A stretch of 56,710 nt of DNA, taken from contig RKRR01000086.1 in assembly GCA_007571305.1 (NCBI GenBank), forward strand, positions 1 to 56,710. Reading direction: 5' to 3'. Made by a program: the position numbers and the translations under genes. Shown piece after piece: positions 43,155 through 50,618 of this stretch. The notes below the pieces were generated by a model. That model worked only from the letters and a program-made list of their open reading frames with translations. It had not been told where the DNA came from and did not search any database. Each line of letters opens with the position of its first letter. Within the stretch, counting starts at the first letter, position 1. Source of the DNA: Candidatus Poribacteria bacterium. GTDB lineage: Bacteria; Poribacteria; WGA-4E; WGA-3G.

Positions 43155-44267
43155 ATGGAATTAACGTTTGAAAGGGATGATCTCTTGGATTCTTTGCAGG
43201 TACTGCAAGGGGTTGCAAGTGGACGCACGACCTTACCAATTCTCTCAAATGTCCTCATCAATGCCGCTGGAGGCACTATCGAGTGCATGGCAACGGATCT
43301 GGAAGTCGGTATCAGAATGAAGGTTGAAGGGACAATCACAGAGGAAGGGGCAATTACCGTCTCCGCTAAGAAGTTAGGAGATATTGTCAAGGAGTTACCT
43401 GCAGATAAACCGATACACTTAGCAACAACAGCAAACGATCGCGTTGAAATTACCTGTGGAGAAGGTGTCTACAAAATCATTGGACTGCCTGATGAAGAAT
43501 TCCCACAACTTCCCTCAATCGAAGGGGAAGCATTGAAAATTGGCGGAGAGACATTGCGCGATGTCCTTCAGAAAACGGAGTTCGCCGCATCTACAGAAGA
43601 AGTTCGTTACTTTCTAAATGGGCTCTATTTCAATTTTCTTGAGCAGGGAACTGAAGTAGTTGCCACGGATGGGAAACGTCTTGCCTTGGCACGTTGCGAG
43701 CCTCTCACCCCGCCGGGGGAAGCCAACGGATTCATCGTTCCATTGAAAGCCGTTCGCGAGATTGCGAGAACTTTCGCAGATGCTGGTGAGATCAGCGTTT
43801 CAATTTTTGAAAATCAAATCCTCTTTACCGACGAGAACGCGACCCTAACGACGCGACTTGTAGAAGGTGAGTACCCGAAATATGAGAAAATCATTCCCGA
43901 ATCGCCCGAGGACAGGGTAGTTATTTCAAAAGATGGAATTTTAAGGGCGGCGAAGCGAGTCGCCCTACTGTCAAATCCGAAGAACTACTCAATCTGCTTA
44001 GATATCGATTCAGAACACGTTCAGGTCTCCGCGAAGACCCCGGAATTAGGGGAAGCTCACGAGACCCTGCCTGTGGAGTCCAGCACCGGAAGCGTCCGGA
44101 TCGGTGTTGACGCTCGGTTACTGATAGATGCATTGTCCCACATCAAAACGGAGTCCCTGTCAATAGAATTTTCAGGCGAACTGAATCCGGTTCTTATTAA
44201 ACCCGTAGACGATGATGACTATGTTTCTCTCATAATGCCCATGCGCCTGGACCCTGCCTCGGTGTAA
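43155..44267 (+). CDS. dnaN: DNA polymerase III beta subunit (sliding clamp)
   Basis: This 370-residue protein is the ring clamp that tethers the replicative polymerase to DNA. It has three clamp domains of about 120 residues: the start MELTFERDDLLDSLQVLQG, LQKTEFAASTEEVRYFLNGL in the second domain (about 139-158), and the C-terminal VLIKPVDDDDYVSLIMPMRL. That end matches the usual motif before the final residues. The start has AAGGAG upstream. It stands alone, with no dnaA or recF beside it, so this is probably not an origin region. Confidence 0.96.
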   Translation: MELTFERDDLLDSLQVLQGVASGRTTLPILSNVLINAAGGTIECMATDLEVGIRMKVEGTITEEGAITVSAKKLGDIVKELPADKPIHLATTANDRVEITCGEGVYKIIGLPDEEFPQLPSIEGEALKIGGETLRDVLQKTEFAASTEEVRYFLNGLYFNFLEQGTEVVATDGKRLALARCEPLTPPGEANGFIVPLKAVREIARTFADAGEISVSIFENQILFTDENATLTTRLVEGEYPKYEKIIPESPEDRVVISKDGILRAAKRVALLSNPKNYSICLDIDSEHVQVSAKTPELGEAHETLPVESSTGSVRIGVDARLLIDALSHIKTESLSIEFSGELNPVLIKPVDDDDYVSLIMPMRLDPASV

Positions 44268-44298
44268 AAGTTGGGAGCTCTCCACTATGCCTGTACTT

Positions 44299-44327
44299 CG
44301 CTGGTGCGGTTCCAAACCACACCAGCG
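44299..44327. terminator. Hairpin between convergent dnaN and oxidoreductase genes
   Basis: CGCTGGTGCGGTT (44299-44311) pairs with AACCACACCAGCG (44315-44327) around a 3-base loop, with one mismatch in 13. It sits in the 86-base gap between two convergent genes. No T run follows on either strand. Confidence 0.5.
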
Positions 44328-44353
44328 TGGGCATGACTAAAAGGCACTAACCC

Positions 44354-45271
44354 TTAGTTGACTTCTACACCAGACATCTGCTCCAATGCCAGCATCAGAG
44401 CTTGGGTGCCTAACCTCCCATGTCCTTGCGCCTGTACTGCCGTGTAAAGCTGATGCACCAACGCGAGTCCAGGGAGACTTAGGTTCATTTTGCGCGCCTC
44501 GTCCAAGGCGATGCTCATATCTTTGATAAAATGCTCCACAAAGAATCCGGGATCGAAGTTCCGCTGGAGAAGTCGTGGTGCCAAATTGTCCAGAGACCAG
44601 CAAGCAGCTGCCCCTCCACTAATCGAGGACAGCATCGTCTCTAAATCCAATCCAGCTCTGTAGCCGTAAATTAACCCTTCGCAGACCCCGATCATTGTTC
44701 CCGAAATCGTGATCTGATTACACATTTTAGTGTGTTGACCAGCACCTGCACCACCTTGATGGACAATATTTTTCCCCATTGCTGAGAAGAGCGGCATAAC
44801 GGCTTGGACAGCAGCCTCGTCCCCTCCCACCATGATGGAAAGGCGCGCCTCTCGCGCCCCAACATCGCCACCCGAAACAGGGGCATCAATTGATGAAACA
44901 TCCTGCGCTTGCGCTGCGGCATAGATTTCTTGGGCGAGAGAGGGTTCTGTCGTTGTCATATCAACGATAATGCTTCCGGGTTTCGCGCCATTTAAGATAC
45001 TGCTGTCACCGAGATAAACTTCGCGGACATCAGGTGGAAATCCAACAATCGTAAAGATAATATCGGCGGTGGCTGCAACTTCGCTTGGCGAATCTGCCCA
45101 CGCCGCGCCTGCTTCCAGTAATGGGTCAGCCTTTGATTTTGTTCGGTTATAGACCGTCATCCCATATCCGAGGTCCATCAGATGTTGACACATCCACCGT
45201 CCCATTACGCCGGTACCAATCCAACCCAATTTCGTTGTTTCAGGTTCAATTTTCTCAAATGTAGTCGCCAT
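44354..45271 (-). CDS. NAD(P)-dependent oxidoreductase, 3-hydroxyisobutyrate dehydrogenase family
   Basis: This 305-residue beta-hydroxyacid dehydrogenase has the Rossmann motif [13 protein letters not shown] (15-27), the substrate motif [14 protein letters not shown] (about 130-143) and the catalytic lysine in [11 protein letters not shown] (about 185). Family members oxidise 3-hydroxyisobutyrate, tartronate semialdehyde or similar compounds with NAD(P) in the cytoplasm. The exact substrate is not readable. It converges with dnaN. The 234 bases upstream, to nadC, hold no gene. Confidence 0.92.
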   Translation of the reverse strand: MATTFEKIEPETTKLGWIGTGVMGRWMCQHLMDLGYGMTVYNRTKSKADPLLEAGAAWADSPSEVAATADIIFTIVGFPPDVREVYLGDSSILNGAKPGSIIVDMTTTEPSLAQEIYAAAQAQDVSSIDAPVSGGDVGAREARLSIMVGGDEAAVQAVMPLFSAMGKNIVHQGGAGAGQHTKMCNQITISGTMIGVCEGLIYGYRAGLDLETMLSSISGGAAACWSLDNLAPRLLQRNFDPGFFVEHFIKDMSIALDEARKMNLSLPGLALVHQLYTAVQAQGHGRLGTQALMLALEQMSGVEVN

Positions 45272-45505
45272 AATCTTCCTTCTTTTGAATGATTGCGTTT
45301 TCGCTCAGATCTTTCCCTTGTCAAAAAACGTACCGCAAGCCACGTTTTCGCGGCTCAAAAATTCCTGCATTACCAGCGAAAACTCCTTTTGAGTGGCTGT
45401 CGGCTATCAGGACAATTTCTCAGCGAAAAACCCTTTCGATCATCAGGCACAAGGGACAACCTCTATAAAACGAGAACCTCTTAACTGACAACTGATAACC
45501 CACAA

Positions 45506-46351
45506 CTATTGAGCAATGAGCGTCAGCGTCAGACTAATATCCATCGGTATTGCTGAGTGTGTCAACGCCCCAACAGAGATGAGATTTACGCCGGTTGCAG
45601 CGACAGTTTCGACCTGCTTCAGTGTAATGCCACCAGAGGCTTCCGTCACTGCGAGATCTCCCACTGCATGCACAACGTTCTTCATAATGCTCGGAGACAT
45701 GTTATCAAGGAGTAAGATGTCTGCTCCTGCTTCTAATGCTTCATCGACCTGATCGAGCGTTTCAACTTCGACCTCAATCTTGGCAGTATGTGGAACAGCC
45801 TGTCGTGCACGCCGCACAGCGTTACCAATACCCCCGGCGGCGACGATGTGATTATCCTTAATCAATACACCATCGTAAAGCCCAAAGCGATGATTTTGCG
45901 CGCCGCCGACATGCACAGCATATTTCTGAACCACTCGCCATCCGGCTGCAGTCTTCCGAGTATCTACTATTTTGGTATCATAGTCGGCGACTGCCGCAAC
46001 AAATTGTGCTGTGAGTGTCGCGATACCGGAGAGCCGCTGCAGAAAATTAAGAGCAGTCCGTTCACCGATCAAAATAGTTTTGGCACTTCCTTGGACCTCG
46101 GCAATCGGCGTGCCAGCCTTCACTGTGTCTCCATCATTGACAAGCGCACGAAACAACAATGTCTCATCTAATTTTGTGAAGACTCGTTCTGCAACTGGTA
46201 GTCCTGCGATAATGCCGTCACTCTTAGCAAGTAGGGTTCCGATGCCCTCTTGTGTAGCTGGCACTGTTGCTTCCGTTGTTATATCACCAATGCCAATATC
46301 TTCTTCAAACGCCAAGTCGATTAAGGGATCTAATGAACGCAGATTCAGCAT
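45506..46351 (-). CDS. nadC: Nicotinate-nucleotide pyrophosphorylase (carboxylating)
   Basis: This 281-residue enzyme converts quinolinate and PRPP to nicotinate mononucleotide in NAD synthesis. Substrate-binding blocks are LIGERTALNFLQRLSGIAT (about 95-113), VDTRKTAAGWRVVQKYAVHV (about 129-148) with its Arg and His, and GGAQNHRFGLYDGVLIKDNH (about 149-168). The C-terminal barrel ends with SVGALTHSAIPMDISL, also standard. CCGCAAGGTATAATTAAAAG stands directly before the ATG. nadA and nadB are not in the window. Confidence 0.96.
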   Translation of the reverse strand: MLNLRSLDPLIDLAFEEDIGIGDITTEATVPATQEGIGTLLAKSDGIIAGLPVAERVFTKLDETLLFRALVNDGDTVKAGTPIAEVQGSAKTILIGERTALNFLQRLSGIATLTAQFVAAVADYDTKIVDTRKTAAGWRVVQKYAVHVGGAQNHRFGLYDGVLIKDNHIVAAGGIGNAVRRARQAVPHTAKIEVEVETLDQVDEALEAGADILLLDNMSPSIMKNVVHAVGDLAVTEASGGITLKQVETVAATGVNLISVGALTHSAIPMDISLTLTLIAQ

Positions 46352-46371
46352 CTTTTAATTATACCTTGCGG
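46352..46371 (-). promoter_or_regulatory. Start-proximal CCGCAAGG motif before nadC
   Basis: The minus strand reads CCGCAAGGTATAATTAAAAG directly before the ATG. CAAGG could be the ribosome binding site; alternatively TATAAT, 6 bases from the ATG, could be a -10 box giving a leaderless mRNA. Related copies precede 6390, 36779 and 47492. Confidence 0.5.
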
Positions 46372-46459
46372 TTCGGTCAGGTAAGTTGAATGACCAACGA
46401 GTCTCTCCGTAGATCCGCCCTCCGCTTCGCTTACGGGTTATGGTCTTGTTAAACTTGCC

Positions 46460-46488
46460 TATAGAAGCGAGGAAACCTCGCCTCTATA
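46460..46488. repeat. Short inverted repeat (hairpin) upstream of nadC
   Basis: TATAGAAGCGAGG (46460-46472) and CCTCGCCTCTATA (46476-46488) pair over 13 bases with one mismatch around a 3-base loop. It lies in the gap between the isomerase 3' end and the nadC start. No T run follows. Confidence 0.55.
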
Positions 46489-46577
46489 CTTGACTGTACG
46501 AAAAGACATCATGACTTACCCCAAAACCTGCCCGTAATGGGATGACGTGCATACCAGGTTCCCAAAAATGAAAAGCC

Positions 46578-47492
46578 TTAATACCTTTCCAAATACGGGG
46601 TCAGGAATTTCTTTGCGTCTTCCGTGACATCCCACGCGTTGGGCCAGAAACAGAGATCGATAGAGAACCAATCACCGTCGTACCCAGTCTCTTCCATGAT
46701 GACTGGAATAATCGCGTCGAAGTCCAGAACACCATCCCCGAAAGGCGCGTGTGTACTGGTGTGGTCGTCGTGGAGCGTATTGTCGGAATCAATGAGGTGG
46801 AAGTGTCCGATTTGCCCTTTGAGTTGATGCGCGAGGTCAATGACACCATTAGCACCAAGTGTTTCCTGTTCACCCACCTGTCGAGAACCGACGACAGCAC
46901 ACATGTGCGCGTGGCATGTATCGAACATCACCTTGAAATTCGGATGATCTACTGCCTGTGGCATATTAATAATGTCGCTCGGTTTGTTAAACATGAATCC
47001 GGGTTCAAATTCCCAAAGCATGAGCACACCGTGGTCCTCGGCGACTTGCGCGCAGCGTTTCCAAACAGAAACGATCCGATCCCATGCTTGCTCCCGACTG
47101 ACACCTGGAATTTCTTCTTCAGCATCAGTAACAGTGTCCACCCGAATAGCAGGTGATCCGAGATCCAAGGCGAGTTGAAGACTCTCTTTGAACAACTTAT
47201 AGTATTTATCGTCTTCTTGCGCCTCATCCGTAGCGGGACCGGGGTGTGACCAAAAGTCTGCTGCCAATCCAGAGACTTCCAAACCGTAATAGGAGATTAA
47301 TCCTTTAACGGCATCGCGGTCGCTTTTCATAGGATAATCGTTAATATCAATATGCGGTTTAAACGCCCCAATCTCAACACCATCAAATTCAAGTTCACTG
47401 AGACGCTTGACGACATCGTCAAATGGGACAGGATTGTCTTCATAGGGGCCAAACGCATAAGCCCAACTTCCAATAGACAATTTTTTTGCCAT
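46578..47492 (-). CDS. Sugar phosphate isomerase/epimerase (TIM barrel)
   Basis: This 304-residue AP-endonuclease-2-type TIM barrel is larger than and different from the one at 24779-25570. It starts LSIGSWAYAFGPYEDNPVPF and has FDGVEIGAFKPHID (about 34-47). Likely metal ligands lie in LMLWEFEPGF (Glu), VMFDTCHAHM (Asp, His) and GHFHLIDSDN (His). It probably isomerises or epimerises a sugar in the cytoplasm. AAGGAG precedes the ATG, and the CCGCAAGG motif lies just upstream. The neighbouring phosphomannose-isomerase-like and dehydrogenase genes fit a role in carbohydrate use. Confidence 0.87.
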   Translation of the reverse strand: MAKKLSIGSWAYAFGPYEDNPVPFDDVVKRLSELEFDGVEIGAFKPHIDINDYPMKSDRDAVKGLISYYGLEVSGLAADFWSHPGPATDEAQEDDKYYKLFKESLQLALDLGSPAIRVDTVTDAEEEIPGVSREQAWDRIVSVWKRCAQVAEDHGVLMLWEFEPGFMFNKPSDIINMPQAVDHPNFKVMFDTCHAHMCAVVGSRQVGEQETLGANGVIDLAHQLKGQIGHFHLIDSDNTLHDDHTSTHAPFGDGVLDFDAIIPVIMEETGYDGDWFSIDLCFWPNAWDVTEDAKKFLTPYLERY

Positions 47493-47522
47493 GTTTTTCT
47501 CCTTTTTAATTTTACCTTGCGG
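47493..47522 (-). promoter_or_regulatory. CCGCAAGG motif plus Shine-Dalgarno before TIM-barrel gene
   Basis: The minus strand reads CCGCAAGGTAAAATTAAAAA and then GGAGAAAAAC before the ATG. Here the shared motif is followed by a separate AAGGAG, which suggests the motif has a role beyond ribosome binding. Confidence 0.5.
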
Positions 47523-47633
47523 AGCAACGCCGCAGGTTAGAACTTTGATGTGCTACTCTCTGGAGTTGAAGAAACACCCAAGCAAAAACCCTCCATTTCA
47601 TTGCGTGCTACGGGTTTTGTGCGATAGCGTAAC

Positions 47634-48872
47634 TTATGATACACCCGTAACTAACGCTCGAACCGCTGTTTCAAGTTCAAGGGTTATCTGCTCTACTGTT
47701 TCTCTTTTCTGTGCCTTGTAGGTATCGTAACAGTCTCGGAGATTCTTGGGTTCACCAACGCGGACTGATGCAACCCGCGGTCCTCGCATTTTTGACGTAC
47801 CAAAAACTTCTCTCTCCAGACGAACAATCACTTCCAGAAACCGCTCTGGTGAGCGTTCTTCTGCAACATATCCATCTGAAATCGCTATAAAATTAATTAA
47901 CCGCTCCAAGTCCGGATAGAATTGTTGGAATTTCTGGAGCAGTTCTTCATGTATCTTTCTTTCGTAGTCTGTCATCTGCTCAAGGTCTTTATAGACCTCG
48001 GCATCGACTAAATTCTTCAACGCCCTTACCCTCGTGAGAACATCAGCTTCAGAATGAATGCCCATGACCTTTTCAGCATAGGACAAAATTTGCATCTTCA
48101 GTTTTTGGATGTGCACATCAAGCGGCAAGGTCTCGTCCACTTTATACTGATATTCAGCTGCAAGCGTTTTGAATATCGCGATACCCATGCGCCGCAACCG
48201 TTCGTAGCGTTCAATCGGTGTTCGATCCACGGGTGGAAGAATATTCTGCTCTAATTCCGCGAGGGCCGCATCAATGTCGTCCCACATGTCGCATGGATAA
48301 TGGTATTTGATCCCGATCGGAACCATATAAAGCGGTTTCTCGACTTCTGATTTTGCCATATCGTCCAGAGCCCAGAAGCAGAGTTGAACAATGCCTCTCT
48401 CAAAGCGCATGACGGTGTCATTCTGCCGTGAGATTTCGCCTTCAGCGAAGATAACAAGAGGTGAGTTGCCTTCAGAGAGAAGTTTCCGCGTGGTTCGGAA
48501 TGCGTTACGGTCCGCGGTGCCACGCACGACGGAAAACGCCCCGAACCGCTGTAGTAGAAAACTGCGTACCCCTCCGAATTTCCCCTTGTCAAAGGTCTCC
48601 CGTGCAGTCATGTAGTAGTACGGCTGAGAGAGCCGCTTGGACAAAAAGAACATAACCGCAGGATCCGCACGCGCTGCATGATTGGGAACTAATACAGTAG
48701 GATGTCCATCTACCGTTTTTAGATAAGTAATGGATTCTGCATCTATATCCAGTGTTAACCCCTTCAAACACAAGCGGTTGATAAACGGCACGAGGGTTTT
48801 CGCAATCTGAATTAGGGTTGTATTTGGCTTAGGGGGTTTAAAATCCAACATTGCGTACTGCCATTGCCTCAC
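47634..48872 (-). CDS. 1-acyl-glycerol-3-phosphate acyltransferase family protein (PlsC-like)
   Basis: This 412-residue protein carries the acyltransferase HxxxxD motif in PNHAARAD (His65, Asp70) and FAEGEIS (Glu144, Gly145), the equivalent of the FPEGTRS motif. It should acylate a lysophospholipid or glycerol-phosphate intermediate at the membrane. The C-terminal part (about 210-412) is a long helical extension not found in short PlsC proteins (about 240 residues), including LDVHIQKLKMQILSYAEKVM. The start is either the GTG at 48872 (AGCAGG upstream) or the ATG at 48851. Confidence 0.82.
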   Translation of the reverse strand: MRQWQYAMLDFKPPKPNTTLIQIAKTLVPFINRLCLKGLTLDIDAESITYLKTVDGHPTVLVPNHAARADPAVMFFLSKRLSQPYYYMTARETFDKGKFGGVRSFLLQRFGAFSVVRGTADRNAFRTTRKLLSEGNSPLVIFAEGEISRQNDTVMRFERGIVQLCFWALDDMAKSEVEKPLYMVPIGIKYHYPCDMWDDIDAALAELEQNILPPVDRTPIERYERLRRMGIAIFKTLAAEYQYKVDETLPLDVHIQKLKMQILSYAEKVMGIHSEADVLTRVRALKNLVDAEVYKDLEQMTDYERKIHEELLQKFQQFYPDLERLINFIAISDGYVAEERSPERFLEVIVRLEREVFGTSKMRGPRVASVRVGEPKNLRDCYDTYKAQKRETVEQITLELETAVRALVTGVS

Positions 48873-48951
48873 ACAGCATACCTGCTTCTGTTACATCACA
48901 GGGAGCCGCCACCTCTTGTGACGGCATATACGGCGTATGATCACCTACTTT

Positions 48952-50058
48952 TTAGAGGCTTGGTGGATAGCAACAGATAATTTCCATCGGCGTGTAGCCC
49001 GTGCTAACGATGACGTAACTGGACAAGCACCGTGGAATAAAGACAGATTTGCCTCGCTTGAGCGGAACGTCTTCAAAATCCCCACGCAGCACACCTTCAC
49101 CGCCTAAAGTTACAAGAGCGTAAAAACCTTGGTCTGCTGGCATACTAAGTGTCGAATTCACTGTGAGACGTGAACAACCGAAGAATTTCGAGGCTTCCTC
49201 TGGCACGATTCGATCTTCTCGGCTATCCCGCTCCGCGCGGACGAGTTCTGGTGTGCGTCGAATGTAGTTGTTAAGATAGTCCAGTTCCAATTTATCAAAC
49301 TCAGCGGCATCTACAGCGAGATCCCATCCGAGACCGAGGTGTCCATCGTCTCTTTCAAAGGGAAAGCCTTCCCATTCGGCAAGGATGTTCCAGTCGGTCG
49401 GTTCTTGTGGTTCGAGAACACAAAGTCCCGTACCCAATGAATGGACAATCGGAGTGCGTAGAAAATAGACTTCTCCAACCTTCGGTTCAACCACGTGCAT
49501 GAGACTCCGCAGCGTTGGCACATCTTGTGCTTCCATCAGACGGCGGAACTCTGCTTTGTCTATCGCTTCTTTCCAACCTATCCATGCCTTCGCGCCTGGA
49601 CGTGTACCGATGAGGATCCATGCCTCGTTCTTGCCGAAGGGGGAATTGAGATGTTTTTGCGAGAAATCGGGATTTGGATGCCAATGGATAGGTATATGGG
49701 CACCTTCGCCGACATCAAAAATCTTGAGAAGCACGCCTAATTCTGTCCCATATTTATCAACGTGCGGGCTACCGAGTGTTTCTTCTGGAAATGCGTCCAG
49801 TAGTGCTTTCAGCAAGACAATCTCACCGCTTGGGAGTTGGATGCGACTGAGTCCTTTGTCGGGCGGATTCTCTCTGCCGGGAGTGATTGCCCGGTTTGTG
49901 GAAAAGATCCATTCTTCGGAGTAATAGTCATCTTTCGGGTCGGGTTCGCCCATAAACTCCGCTCGAAGTTTCCCTCCGTTATAGAAATGTAGGTAGGTAT
50001 TTGGTGCTAAGGCGATGGGGGCGTTTAGCATTGACTGCAGTTCATTTTGTGATGCCAT
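48952..50058 (-). CDS. Class I mannose-6-phosphate isomerase-like cupin enzyme
   Basis: This 368-residue protein resembles type I phosphomannose isomerase, a zinc cupin that interconverts mannose- and fructose-6-phosphate. The metal and substrate region is HIPIHWHPNPDFSQ (about 140-153) with GKNEAW (about 163-168). A second cupin half lies at the C-terminus (VEPKVGEVYFLRTPIVHSLG, about 215-234, then VTLGGEGVLRG). The activity on mannose is inferred. A strong promoter lies about 65-95 bases upstream. It stands next to the acyltransferase gene, 79 bases away. Confidence 0.85.
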   Translation of the reverse strand: MASQNELQSMLNAPIALAPNTYLHFYNGGKLRAEFMGEPDPKDDYYSEEWIFSTNRAITPGRENPPDKGLSRIQLPSGEIVLLKALLDAFPEETLGSPHVDKYGTELGVLLKIFDVGEGAHIPIHWHPNPDFSQKHLNSPFGKNEAWILIGTRPGAKAWIGWKEAIDKAEFRRLMEAQDVPTLRSLMHVVEPKVGEVYFLRTPIVHSLGTGLCVLEPQEPTDWNILAEWEGFPFERDDGHLGLGWDLAVDAAEFDKLELDYLNNYIRRTPELVRAERDSREDRIVPEEASKFFGCSRLTVNSTLSMPADQGFYALVTLGGEGVLRGDFEDVPLKRGKSVFIPRCLSSYVIVSTGYTPMEIICCYPPSL

Positions 50059-50123
50059 ACTGCCATCCTTTCTTTATCTTTAAGAGCTAAAAGTATAGTC
50101 TTCAGGTTCCTTCGTTTGAAGTC

Positions 50124-50152
50124 AGTCTATCATTTTAGACAGGTTTTGTCAA
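50124..50152 (-). promoter_or_regulatory. Sigma70-like promoter for the phosphomannose-isomerase-like gene
   Basis: On the minus strand, a perfect TTGACA (50147-50152) is followed after 17 bases by TAGACT (50124-50129). The leader to the ATG at 50058 is about 60 bases. No gene lies in 50059-50246. Confidence 0.65.
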
Positions 50153-50246
50153 GTCACTTTTTGGATGCTGTAAGGGTAGGAAGTCGAAGAGGGTTCATTC
50201 TGAAGGGGCTGGTTCTCGGAGCTGCGACAGCATCAATATTTGTTTG

Positions 50247-50618
50247 TTACAGAACCCACGACTGTAGATGATCAGCAATCACTTCAATATCTGTGATGGT
50301 GCCATCCGCAATCCCAAACCCCAGTTCAATAATGGAATCCTCAATGTCAAGGCGACGAGAATAGCCATTCAATTCTAAAAACCGGAGTGCACATGTTAAA
50401 CCAACACGTTTGTTTCCATCAAGAAATATATGCCCCGTAATGATATGGTGGGCATACACAGCAGCTTTTTGGAATACAGTTGGAAATAGATCGGTATCAC
50501 CAAATTTTTCATCCACTATACCCACCAAATAGTATAACTGGTTTTCATTTAACAGCTGATAGGCCCCGACATGTCCCATGGCAATGATCAGAATATCTTC
50601 AATTGTCAAATATTTCAT
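50247..50618 (-). CDS. doc: Doc/Fic family toxin (death-on-curing type)
   Basis: This 123-residue Fic-fold protein has the complete Doc motif HIFLDGNKR (residues 63-71). Phage P1 Doc has the same overall layout at 126 residues. Doc phosphorylates elongation factor Tu and so stops translation. The motif carries all the residues needed for catalysis. The usual upstream Phd antitoxin is absent: its ATG overlaps the stop of the TIR-TPR gene in an ATGA. So the TIR-TPR protein, or a factor elsewhere, would have to control it. It is the last gene of the putative defence operon. Confidence 0.9.
   Translation of the reverse strand: MKYLTIEDILIIAMGHVGAYQLLNENQLYYLVGIVDEKFGDTDLFPTVFQKAAVYAHHIITGHIFLDGNKRVGLTCALRFLELNGYSRRLDIEDSIIELGFGIADGTITDIEVIADHLQSWVL

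Noticed and set aside
50164..50236. GATGCTGT/ACAGCATC inverted repeat in the gap after doc
   Set aside because: The arms are short and about 55 bases apart; no feature is supported.
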